This document shows positions 1-12,812 of a stretch of 64,000 nucleotides of DNA, one piece after another. Below the pieces are notes generated by a model, which searched no databases, was not told the DNA's origin, and saw nothing but the letters and a program-made list of their open reading frames with translations. A program made the translations under genes and the position numbers. The stretch lies in contig JAODUP010001174.1 in the NCBI GenBank assembly GCA_025642065.1, forward strand, positions 33,057-97,056, written 5' to 3'. The DNA is from Paralvinella palmiformis. Lineage: Eukaryota; Annelida; Polychaeta; Terebellida; Alvinellidae. Position 1 is the stretch's first letter. The number at the start of each line of letters is the position of its first letter.

Positions 1-113
1 CCAGACCATAGAACCAACTGACATAGCCACCTGTTGTGTTACAACTGCGGTAGTAAAGTCACAAGCCTACTAATTATAACATCACCCCGGTTGTCAGGCA
101 GAAAGCTGTAACC
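1..113 (+). other. 5' leader or upstream exon/intron boundary of liprin-beta
   Basis: The bases before the ATG contain no long open frame joined to it. A plausible acceptor (pyrimidine-containing stretch ending ttgtcag, about 87-95) lies 20 bases upstream of the start, so the coding start may sit in a second exon with non-coding exon(s) left of the window. Alternatively this is contiguous 5' UTR. I see no clear TATA box or initiator here. Confidence 0.4.
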
Positions 114-195
114 ATGGAAACCAGTAACAACAACTGTCAGGATGCTAGTGACATGTTAGCGGAAGCTTTGAAACAAATGGATGGAATTTTGGCAG
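114..195 (+). CDS. liprin-beta exon 1, N-terminal signature
   Basis: ATG in a strong context (taaccATGG) opens 27 codons plus one base, ending at a GGCAG|GTTTGT donor in phase 1. The peptide has a short Asn-rich lead followed by DASDMLAEALKQMDGILAG. This is the conserved start of liprin-betas, where vertebrate proteins read DASxxLxAALEQMDGIIAG. The frame continues a few codons into the intron and then stops, so splicing is needed. The next coding exon with a matching phase and a liprin-like sequence is almost 19 kb away. Confidence 0.93.
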
Positions 196-3100
196 GTTTG
201 TTATTGTTGTTCTACAATAACCAACTCATACTATCATATCAGATGTTCAGTTTATTCCAGATGAGTATACAGTATTTTGGGGCCTGTTGTCCAGGTTTCT
301 AGGGCCTAGAATATCCACATGTGGGGGATGTTTAATTCTTGGATGTAGGATTATTTCAATGTAGGAGTGTTTGGGCGAGTTAAATGAGTGGTTGGTTGGT
401 TTAGCCTCAGCATTGTTAATAGCTAGGGCATAAGTCCTAGGTGAACATTCCACAAATACAGGTATGAGCCAGATTCAAACCCACAACTTGGATGTTTGCA
501 GTGTAATGCTATAACCACTGTACTATTGAAGCACCCTGGATGTCTGAGCGAAGGATTGTCCCAGTATGAGGGGTGACTGCAGTCTAGTGTTGGAATGTCA
601 TGTGTCTGGGTGTAGGATTGTATCCAGGTACAGGATGTGGCAGTGTGTGCATGTTTCTGTTCATGTATTAGACTGATACAGTATGATGTTGTTTTCAGTA
701 TGTTATTAGCTAATATTAATACTTTATCAGTCAACGCCTACTTTTGAATCTAAAAATATTGTTTCTACATTCAACCAGCAACTTTGTCATGTAGTTGTGT
801 CATGTGATTACATGGTATGCTGGAAACATTTGTCTTCATCAAAAATTGTAATATGGTAATGAATCTCAGATTGATTGAGCTTTTTCTGGTTCATGGAATG
901 ACTTCTTCACAGCAAAATGTTTCTGTGTGTTTTATTATTTTTATCTCAGTACATAGAAGAAATTCTAGATTTAAACCAAATGGCTTCATGGGTGGCCAAA
1001 TATTAATGTGATGATGCCAAGAAGTCCAATTTAGGACAGTGCTGAGTAAACCCTTTCCATCCCAAACGTTCTGGAGAGAAAATACCAGCAGCTTATGGTT
1101 AACATGGGAATGGATGGAGTTTTGTTGGTGAACTTTGTCTTTTCATTCCAACAGTTTATGTATTTTTATTGAGATATTTTGCTTACCAAACTAGCGGTTG
1201 GCAAGAAAGAATGCTGTCATGTTAGAAATATCCCTCCTTACACATACTGAATGAGAATGCCATGAATCAGAGTCAGTGCAGCATTTACCTAGATGATTGT
1301 GCAGCATTTAGATGACTGTATGTTGTGAGCTTGAATCCAACTAGTGGTACCTGTATTTGAGTGGTGTTTCCCTGGATTGTCACTCCTCAGCCATCATGTC
1401 GCTAATGTGACCACATGGAGTTATTGGATTGAATGGGTGCCCTTTTCCATCTATGGATGTCTAGAACTGGTAGAAGATAATAATTTTCAGACAATCACAT
1501 TTCATCACCTACATTTTATTTTGATTTTCATGTCACTGATTTGAAGCAGGAGTCTGCTTTCTGTGCACTGATGGAGAGCTTGTGTAGGATAAAAATGTGC
1601 CAGTTCTTAGAACACATTTCAGCAATCATCTGTTTCAGTTCCAGCCGTATGTATTGTATAATCAAGTCGTGAAGGTGTCAAATATGATAATCACCTTAGA
1701 TCCCATGTATTTTCTAACTATGACGCTAAAATACTGGTGATAAGTCACTAAAGCCATGTAATATAAGTTGGTAGCCACTCCGTAACTTGGCAGCTCAATA
1801 TTAATGTAGAAAGAACTTTTATTAAAATATTCCTATATGCTAATATTATGCTTGTATAGTAAATACAGTGGACAAGTAATCTATTTTTAATTATAGAAAA
1901 TGATGTTTTATTAGACATGGTCCTATCAGTACAATCCTGGAACTGTATTTACTAATCGAATCAAGGATTGCCAGTTTTAAAATAAATAATTATTTTTGCT
2001 CTAGTTGATAGTGAAAATGGAATTAATGAAAATTTGTATTTTGCTTGTCTTTATTTATCAACTCTGCCCTGAGTGATGTATGGTTCTCTATCGAAATTTA
2101 TATAAGTGTGTATATATATTTAGTTCTAACTGATGTAATTTGCCTCGAAGTCATCACCGAATGCAGCGATTTGTATTTCGACCGTTGAAGATGAAAGATC
2201 TTCGTTTGGGGAAATATGATTTGATAATTAAACTTCACACAACCATGACAAAGTATTGGTTTATTTGTTGTTACGGTGATGTGCACTCAGTGATTACTTT
2301 TATGTTATCCCGGCGTCCTGGTTTTCTTCTCAATCAAAGATAGCATTATCCTTCTTAATTAGTCATTATACTTAGAAGAGATAAAGGGTTAATATGAAGC
2401 AACTCGTTAACTACTCTCCATGTTAGCAACTGAGAGAATATGAAGAATAGACGCCATTCAAACGAGTTTGAAGTCAGATCTGCATTTTGGCCAGAACTGA
2501 CTCAGGTTGTCTGATACTAGTGATAGCGGACGATCAGAAAGCCTTCATTCACACACCCACACAAGGTTTTATGAGCTAGGATCACAGATCCTTAAGCCCA
2601 GCTACCTCAGCCAACTAACTATGGTACATCCGTAAGTTCTCTGATTGATGCACTTGGCCATTACACAACCGTTAATGGTCTATAAGCTAGAATGGATAAC
2701 TCCCTCAATACTCAATAGCAGCCACCAAGTACCAACAGAAGCTGATCTACTAACCTTCTGGAAGCCCCTTACTGAGGATTACCCATCATTACAAAAGCTT
2801 ACTTGGGAACCGTTTGTGGCTACCTGAGCGTCACCTGGAGGGACATTTTAGTATATATATGTATATATATATATATTACAGTTAATTTTCAGGTAATGTG
2901 GATTAAATTACCAGTAGACGTATTTACCTGAATATTTCAGGTAATATACATATTACCTGATTATACAGATTAACTGTAACCTATACGTATATAAAGATCT
3001 TTTGCTTAGACAGGTGTCTAAATTGATTACTGATATTTTTGATAATTATCTGTCTGTTTACACGTTAAGAATACATTTCATGCAGTGTTTATTTGTTGAT

Positions 3101-3200
3101 AGTTGTGATAATTATGTGATCTTTTATCAAATATATGTGTCACAATATGTCAAAAACACTGCTTTTCTTTAATCCATTTTCAGTACAATGTTATTTGTCT

Positions 3201-3232
<32 letters not shown>

Positions 3233-6200
3233 CTCATGTTTGATCTTTTGTTGTTGCTGTAAATGTCTAATGGCCAACTACTTGAATTTTATGCCTACAA
3301 GACATGTTGCATTTTCACATATTATAATCATCATGGTCATTATAAGTACTTTTCAGTTTAATTTATTGAGACTTGGCTGTGATTTGGATATCAGATTTTA
3401 GTTTTACCCCCATACTTTTAGGAGGAGCAATAAATCTAATTTCAAGTAAGAAATCAATAGATTACCTTGTTTAGCAAAACATCAAAGAGAAACAAAAACC
3501 TGGCCAGACTGTTTATTTTAATGTTCACTTGGGGGAGCCACATTATCTTATGGAGGCAAGCAGTCCTTAATGGTGTTAATACATCCTGAAGGGATGTATC
3601 AGTATTGATCAAGGATAAATTTGACACCAACCTGGGTTTGGGTGATTCAATTGACATGATCGTTCTGGTTTCTGTACCTTTAATATTGTCTGATAATGTT
3701 ATCAATATATTGCAAAGAAAGGCCTTGTTGCAGTATTTTTTATACTAAAGGTGCAGGTTACATTGTGAATATAGATATTTTCTTTATAGTTTCACCTTTG
3801 TTCATAGTCACAAAAATTACTGGAAAATATCTGCATCACACTTTGTATGTATAGATTTTAAAGTTATATATTTGGAGAGAAACATCACTAAATATTTCGT
3901 AATTTTAGCTGCCTCACTAATACATTGGTATACAATTAGCACCTATAGAGTATTTTGGAGTTAGCATTATTCTATTGATAAATACATTCATGGTACTGCA
4001 TTATATAGCAGCATGCCTCAAGGAATTTGGTGCACGCGTTACAGTGGTTTAACAGTACGATACACATCACATGCATCACATAAATCACTGATTTTGTTAG
4101 AAGTTGGGACCCCGGGTCATTTGCCATAGAGACCCGGCTACTTTCATTTCCAATGCCACTTTGTGCCACTGTAGGCCCTTAATGCCTACCAATATCTGAT
4201 CCTGGTATTTTTTATTTTGTTGTTGATAATGATTGATGTTTTATGGCCACTTTTGTGCACAAGGTCGGCTACATGGGCCGAGCAACTTCCAAAGCTAATG
4301 AAGCGAAGTCAAAGATGAAACAACCTTCAGATATGCCCTCATTGAGATTCGAACTCAGATGGTAGTAATCTGTGGTCCAATACGCTACGGCTAGACCACG
4401 GAGGCGCCCCTTTATTTTGTTGTTGTTTATTTCTTAATAAAACCACATAATCGTTATAGGTAATCATGACACATAATGGTGGTTATATAACAGATATATC
4501 ACAATATGGTACACATACGATGATGGTTTTCTAAATGGTTATGTTACACATAGCATATTGGTTATAGTATACATACTACAGTACCCATTCCACATTGGCT
4601 GTGCCACGCATACAGAAATTTGTTATGTCAAGACACACGTACTCTCACACCCACGTATGCATATATATATATATATATATATATATGCACTGAAATGCCC
4701 ACTCCCATACCTAGACTAGTTATGCTGCCTATGCCACAATAATTAAGGTATCAAATCCAGTATCAGAGACCACTGATATAAGCTTTCTGAGATATGGTAT
4801 ACTATTGATGAAGTGGATATTAGCCGTCTCCAAGAGACGTCCTAGCCTTCCATGACAGGCTCACAGTGTGTGTTCGTGCGCGCGCGCGTTACACTCCGCA
4901 GGACGGACCATCATTGCCCAACTTGTTCTCACGGTGTAATTGTGTCGATGTGACTGGGCCTCTGTTGCCCAGTAGGATGGGCATGCCCAACAGCGCCACT
5001 CCGTATTATAAGCTAATGGTACGATCATCTTTCCCTTTCTGCAGGCCAGGTATCAGGCCACAGACAACAAGATAGGTGGTGGCAAACAAATCTAATTTTC
5101 ACCTGCTTCTTGTATGATTGGTGTCAGTGGGTGTCTACTTCATGGATATCCAGGTGAGACTACCTTGTGAATAATGAAGTTCCTATTGCGAGGCTATCCA
5201 GGTGTGTCTTCTGCATCACTATCCAGATGTGTGGATATCCACATGCCTACCACGTGGAACTTCAGTGTCTAATGTGTGGATATTCAGATATTTAGAGTCT
5301 AGATATCCATGTCTGATTACCTTGTGGATCTTGAGGTGTCCGCTGTGAAGATATATACGTGTGTCTAATTTATGGATATCCAGGTGTCGGCATGCCCTTA
5401 CATTAGCGAAATCGATGCATGTCAGATGTGTGGATAGGCAGGTATCATCTGTGGGAACCATCTAAGTTTCTTCTGTGTGGAAGTCCAGGAGGATATATCC
5501 AGGTGTCTAGTATGGGGATTTCCAGGTGTCTGATTACTCTGTGGATATCCAGGTCGTTCACCATATTAATTGTATAGAGTATGTCTATAGATATCCTGGT
5601 TAGTTACCTATATATGTTTTATGATTGAGCTGTTTATTCGTAGTATAGGCTATTGGACAGTCTTATGTGATCGACCCTATCATGGGTCATCATTTAGTTA
5701 TGGCTAATATATGTCATCTTTAAAGGTAGTATCATCTTTTCACAATTCTGGTGTGTGTTTGTTTGTGTGTGTTATGTTATAAGACGTTACTCCAATGAGA
5801 GATTGATAGCATGATTTTGTAGAGGTAAAAAAATCCTTAAAACAGAAGGTAATAACTAAATGCCTCCTAACATACTCAGATACCTGATTTATGGACCATA
5901 GGTAACATTGACTCATCATACACCTGATATATACTATAGGTCACATCTAATGTTGAGCTGTCATATACTTAACCTGTAGGCCATAGCTAATACTCACATA
6001 TATCTGTCCCATGTGTTATGGCTAATGTTATCCTAATATATATATATATATATATATAGCCTCTAGATCATAGCTAATACTGACCTTTCATGTGAGTGGC
6101 CTGAAGGTCAGAGCTAATACTAACCTCTCAGACAGCTAGTCAATAGATAACCTGTTAAAATTACCTAGCCTATAGGTCAGAGCTAATACTGACCTCTTGA

Positions 6201-7986
6201 CACCTAGTCTATAGGTCAGAGCTAATGCTAACCTCTGGACATCTAGTCTATAGGTCAGAGCTAGTACTGACCTCTTGACACCTAGTCTATAGGTCAGAGC
6301 TAATATTGACCTGTTATATACCTGGCTTCTAGGCATAGCTGATGCTAATATCTCAGATAGTTGGCCTATAGGTCATTGCAAATGTACAATAAGCTAGAAG
6401 TCACCTATCATAGAGTGGTGTGATCCTCATGATAATATATTAGCTTATAGATTCTGGCCCCTCATTTTATATCCAATAAGTGGCCTAGAATTATTTAGTA
6501 TCAATCATTGAATATTGAATAATTGATAATTTTTCAGGGTGGCTTTCCTTACAGATACAAAAGGTTCCTTTTTGCGGGTTAACAATTATTCAGTAAGCTG
6601 ATATAATTTATTTATTCGTACTTCATAATGCGGCATGTTAATTAGCTTTGTGTATGGCATGCCTCAGGTTATGGTGGGTATGGCATACAAATCATTATGT
6701 CATGGTGGTAATGCTTTTTATAGTAGATGGTATGGTGCTAATCTTGCCCATTTCCATGTTGGAACGTCTCTCTTCACACATATGTCCGGGGAGTGACCAT
6801 TACTGATATTAAACAGCTCGAATCTGAACTCAAATTACCACTGATACTGATAACAAGAAGTTCACCCTGATGATCAGCCCACTGCTGGGACAGCTGGTTT
6901 CTGGTGATCAGCTGTCTTAATCTAGACACCTGGTCAATGATGGCCAAGTGTTTGTCCGGAGACTTTGTTATGATCCTTGGGTCATTCTCCTCTGTTTGGC
7001 TGATGCAGTTGTGTCCACTGCGTATTACAGTCTGGGAGCGAAATAGATCGCATGCTTTACGCCTGTCCGGATTGGCCTGACCTTGTGCATGGATTGGCCT
7101 GACCTCGTGTTTGGATTGGTTTGGCCCTAGTCTACGGATTAGTCTGTACACCGACCTTTGTGTCCGGTGTCCCGGTCTCAGTTTCTACCGTACGGTGGTT
7201 TGACTACATATTTATGATTAGCCACTTATTGGATTAAAACTCGGGTTCTCCCGTGTTTTGGATGACCAATTTTGTCACCTGAGCCATCTAGTCGGTTAGA
7301 GTTCGTCTTATAATAACTTGATGTATAGATGATGAGAGTGTATTATCACTGTTATGGTGCCATCTACGTGTCATGTGTCAATCTGATATGCTGGCGTCAT
7401 CATGATCCGGAAACAGGATGATCACTGAATATTTGATAGTCGCCTGGGACCAGAGAGTAGTTAGAAGTGATGGCGTGTATTGCGTTGCCTTGTTGTTAAA
7501 TTGTATAGGGTCATCACTGTTGCGTATGATAAACTTTTGACCGGTTGGTAACCATGGTGTTGTTGTATATCGGGTTATGGCTAAACACGGGTATGAATGA
7601 CCATGGCGTTATTGTATGCCTGATTGTGGTGTGACATTGGTGTTGTTGTATGCCTGAACGTGATGTGACCATGGTTTGCGTGTGTGGGTGAGAGACCAGG
7701 GTGTTATTGTGGTATGGTCATATTGTGTATTTTTTACCAAAGCGTGTCTGTGACCATGGGATATGATCAAGCCTTTGCTAATCCAACAACTATGATCCAG
7801 AATTGGCGTGATTTAGAATTGCACTGATGTTAATTCATCATCTCCTTATCTGGATCAGCATCCAATAATATCGATCAGGATTAGTTGACCTTGTGTGTCT
7901 ATGTTGTTGTAAATAAGGATGCAGGTATTTATATTATGAAACAAAGAGCTACTCTTTCTTGATTTGCATTGATTATTGATTGCCAG

Positions 7987-8033
<47 letters not shown>

Positions 8034-11000
8034 GTGTGTGTGTGATTCATATTCCATAAATATTATCTATTCAATCAAGAAGAACAAAACACTAACATAT
8101 TTATCATTATCTACCTTGTATTACCATCTACACAATGCCTTTATAGATATTCAAAAGCTCTATGTCTGTACTATATCTGTACAGATATACAATGAATGTA
8201 TTTGTTACAAGCCATCTCTCAGTAACACAATCTCTCCGCGTGATTGTTGTTATCCACGATAAGGTGTTGGCATCAGTTAGTCAAATAAATAATACATGGA
8301 TTGGGCGTGCTTCAAGGTGATAGTGTTCTTAACATAGCTAATTTGGGTGTTTGTTTATATAACTTGCTGTTTTGGTGGTGATCTGTTATAAAACTTATAT
8401 GTTAGCATGCTGAACAACATTTGCATGTCAGTTATGGCGTTTGTTGTTGGTACTCTGATGAGCATTTGGACATGGTGTGCTATCTGTTGTTGGTATTCAG
8501 GAGTGTTTACACGTAATGCGGTATCTGTTGTTGATATTCAGGAATGTTTACATTTGATGTGATGTATGTTGTTAGTTTTCTGAATGGCTTACATGTGACG
8601 TTATCTCTGTTGTTGGAATTCAGGAATGTTTACACGTAATGTGGTATATGTTGTTGGTATTCAGAAATGTTTACATGTAATGTGGTATCCGTTATTGATA
8701 TTGAAGGATCTTTGATCCTGATGTAATGTGTGTTGTTGGTCCTGTAGAGTGGTGCATTTGTGGTTGGTGTTTCTGGTTGTTTTTTTGGTACTGAGGTGTT
8801 TGTATTGAGAGGTGGTATCTGCTGTTGGTACTGAAAGGTGTCTGTACCTGATGTGGTATTGAAAGCTGTTCAGACGTGGTGTTGTGTTGTTTATATAGAA
8901 AATGTTTGAATATGATTTACTGTCTGTTTTATTTACGTGTTATATTCTAGATATATTGGCTATTTGAAGAAGTAACTATACAGTGTGACAATAAATATGA
9001 AACACAGTATGTCATCTATCATTTTAGATGAGACGTTATGGCTGGTACTCAGATTCTTAGTATATGGATAAAATATGAAGATTGATACGCATGTAATTAT
9101 ATGGCGACCAATACTCATTGTGTGGATATAATGAGGTGATTGATACTGAGATACTTGCAACGTGGATATGAATTATAATATGGTGACTGGCATTGAGATA
9201 CTCACTATATGGATATAATGTGGTGGTTGGTACTCAGATACTCATTATGTGGATATATTATATAGTGATTAGTACTCAGTCAGCGTGTGGATATATATTG
9301 TGATGACTGCTACTCAGTTGTTCAGTACCTAGATATACTCTGCTGATTGGTACTCAGATACTCAGACTACCTAAGTGCCAGTTTGATGCATGCCATATAA
9401 ATATTTGTCACGAGTTCGGAGTACAGCTGCTGGGGTGACAGTCCCAGTATTGATACTCTCTGTACTCTATTGAGATGATATGATGGCTTACAGATGGCGT
9501 TTACTTCCAATATCTGAAGAAGATGATATGGCACCATTAAACCCTGTACCATGGTGTTATAATGGTGAGTAGTGATGTGTCTGATGATGGGTTAGGGATG
9601 TGTCTGATGATAGGTAGTGATGTGTCTGATGATAGATAGTGATGTGTCTAATGATGAGTAGTGATGTGTCTGATGATAGGTAGTGATGTGTTTGATGATA
9701 GATAGTGATGTGTCTAATGATGGGTAGTGATGTGTCTAATAATGGGTAGTGATGTGTCTGATGATAGATAGTGATGTGTCTAATGATGGGTAGTGATGTG
9801 TCTAATAATGGGTAGTGATGTGTCTGATGATAGGTAGTGATGTGTATAATGATGAGTAGTGATGTGTCTGATGATAGGTAGTGATGTGTCTAATGATGGG
9901 TAGTGATGTGTCTGGTTATGATCAGTGATGTACATGATGATTGGTTGTGAGGTATCTGATGGTAGGGTCAGTGATGTACATGATGATTGGTTGTGAGGTA
10001 TCTGATGGTAGGGTCAGTAATGTGTCTGGTGATAGACAGTATCCTATCTTATGGTAGATAATGTCATGTCTTATCACAGGTAGTGGGACGTAGATGGATA
10101 ATTATAGGTCTGGTGACAAGTAGCGATAGGTAGTGTTGTGTTATGATAGGTAATTGTCCATGGCAATTGGTAGTAGTCTGTGATGATAGGTAGTGGTCTG
10201 TGATGGTAGGTAGTCGTCTATAATGTATGGTGGTGGTCTATGGTGATAGGTAGTGATATCTCTTATCATAGGACCTATGTGGTAGGTAGGTTAACTGTCA
10301 CGTCTTTGATGAAAATTGTCTTAACTGAATTATTATTGTGGATGATTTGCAAATATTGGCAATAATTGTGGAATTGTTTTCTGTTTCAGCTCAAACTTCA
10401 GAAATCTACCCTCATTTATAATTTACATATAATTAGTATCATATTGAATATATATATATAGTGTTATCACAATAAATAAACTTTATTACTTGTTTATCAT
10501 TCACTTTACATATTGTAATGTTTGTTTGAAACGACAATTGAACAATAAGCTGATTTGATTTGGTAATGAAGGATGGATAGCTTACGTCATGGAAGAAAAC
10601 TATATAAGTAATGATATACAAATTTAATGAACTCTCCTGTCTAATTAGGTTACCAGAGCTAAATTACTTTGCTGACCTAGTGTTATAAAGGTTGACCAGG
10701 TAATTTTTGTCACATGCTGCTGGGTGAATCTCTGCGCCGTTGTTCAGCATGGTGTGAAGGTTCACGTTAGATCGAATGCTGCTAAACTGCAGTTGGTGGT
10801 GTACAAGGCAGGCCTCCAGGACATGGAGGTTGAATCCAGACCTGTGTTGTCTGATGTTGTGGGATGCTTCATCCACTAATAAAAAAACTTCACTCTTATA
10901 ATGTAAGCGATACTAGCTGGGATACAGTTCTGATATGATCTGATCTTGGAAACCTAGAAAATTATTCTTTTGTGTGTAAATATATATTTTCAAATCCTTG

Positions 11001-12770
11001 AATTTAATGCGTGTCTTCCTGCTGGGTCACGTTTATTATAGTCAACTTTGACGCGTTATCGTTGATGTTATGAGATAGACTTGGTCTGGTGCCTAACGAC
11101 CTGTTATAGATTGAGATAAACATATTGATGGTTTGTGATAGGGGCTTGGTTGGGCGTATTGTTATGGTAATATCAATATTGTGGGCATGTGTACTTAAAC
11201 GTGTCGGTGGTGTGAGGGGGGGTCCGTCTGTCTGGACCTGTCTGTCTCTCTATCTGCCTGTCTCTCTATGCCTCTCTGTCAGTAAAGGGCACCGGAGAGG
11301 TGATTTGTGACGCCACTAAGTCCTGACCTTTCAGGAAGTGCCAGTTGAATTCAGGATGCAAACAAACGCTAACATACACACGCGAGAATCGCTCATTGTC
11401 AGCTTACGGTTCAGTGTCCGTATGAAGTATTGTGTGTCACTGTCAGCTTATTTAACAAGCCTGTTGTTGTTGTCGATATTTGATTGACATATGACAAGAC
11501 TTTGACCTATTAATAATACAACAGACACCGGGTTATTAACATTTATGGGCTTTACCAAATGAATGATTGGAAACAGTGGAATGACAGGTATGCCGTGATC
11601 GAAAGCGATTTAAACAAACCCACTACAGTGATAGATGACCATCGAGAACAATCTATAGATAACCACAATGAGTAATAACTGAGTACAGTTATAGGTAACC
11701 CTTCAAAGCGATAGGTAATACTCCAGATTAACAAATAGGTCACCGGAGTAGTGGGTATCTCTTTAGGGAGATAAGTGACCCTCCAGAGTAAGAAATAGGT
11801 AACCAGAATCATGGGTATCTCTATAGAGATAGGTAACCCTCCAGAGTAACAAATAGTGGTCACCAAAATCATGGGTATCTCTATAGAGAGATGGGTAACC
11901 CTCCAGATTAAAAAATAGGTCACCAAAATCATGAGTGATAGGTAACCCTCGAGTGTAACAAATAGGTCACAACAGTGATAGTTAACCCTTTAGAGTGATA
12001 GCTGATCATCTAGAGTAGAGTGATTATTTACTCCCCTCCCTCTTCCATAATTATCAAGGTAACAATAGAATTCCAAGTAGCTCATTAAACTGACACGAGG
12101 TGGGGTCAATTCCTGTTTTTTTTTAATTCAGGGATTTGGGGGGCATTTTTTGTATATACATCAGAACTAAGTTGCTTATAGTTATACATGTATCTTTATT
12201 ACTTTGTAGATATCTATTTTATCAGTGCACTGAAAGTGAATCAATTTGTCCCTATTGTTCCATTTCCAATCACTTATCATCATTTGTAATTCCCTATGAA
12301 TTTCAGAATTTTGATGACAAATGTTCTAACTCTATCTGTAGGCGTATGTGAAATTTGAAAAAAATTACCAATCAGTTTTTCTGTTTTATTTGTCTACAGT
12401 TTTCATTCATAATTGTGACACTAATGTTGCTTTGTCAGGGGGGAGGGGGATTTGGTTGGGTTTTGTGGCTACATCATCAGAACATCTCATAAGTTAGTAA
12501 AATCTCGGTATTAACCTTTTGAGGCACAGTCTGAAATATGATACTGACAGAGTCACAGCAGAAATTATTCATCAACTGTAGAGTGTCAAGTAATTTATTA
12601 GACTGACAAGTGACACTCAAGTGACATCCCAATTTACTGGATGTTTATTAATGGCTAACGATTATTATTAATTAGAGATTAACACTTCTTATCACGTTTT
12701 GAAAGGTAAATGGCTTTATATCAAGTGGGTTGTGTTACTGTGTTGTGTTGTTGAGGTTAATAATTTTGTC

Positions 12771-12812
<42 letters not shown>

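Noticed and set aside
5219..5461. Coding potential in repeat-spanning frames (also 6136-6336, 11552-11932, 48940-49229)
   Set aside because: The peptides repeat with the period of the underlying minisatellite; they are by-products of the arrays.
6774..7151. Minus-strand open frame of 125 codons
   Set aside because: The longest antisense frame, but with no family resemblance, no promoter or splice context, and a relatively GC-rich stretch where stops are rarer.
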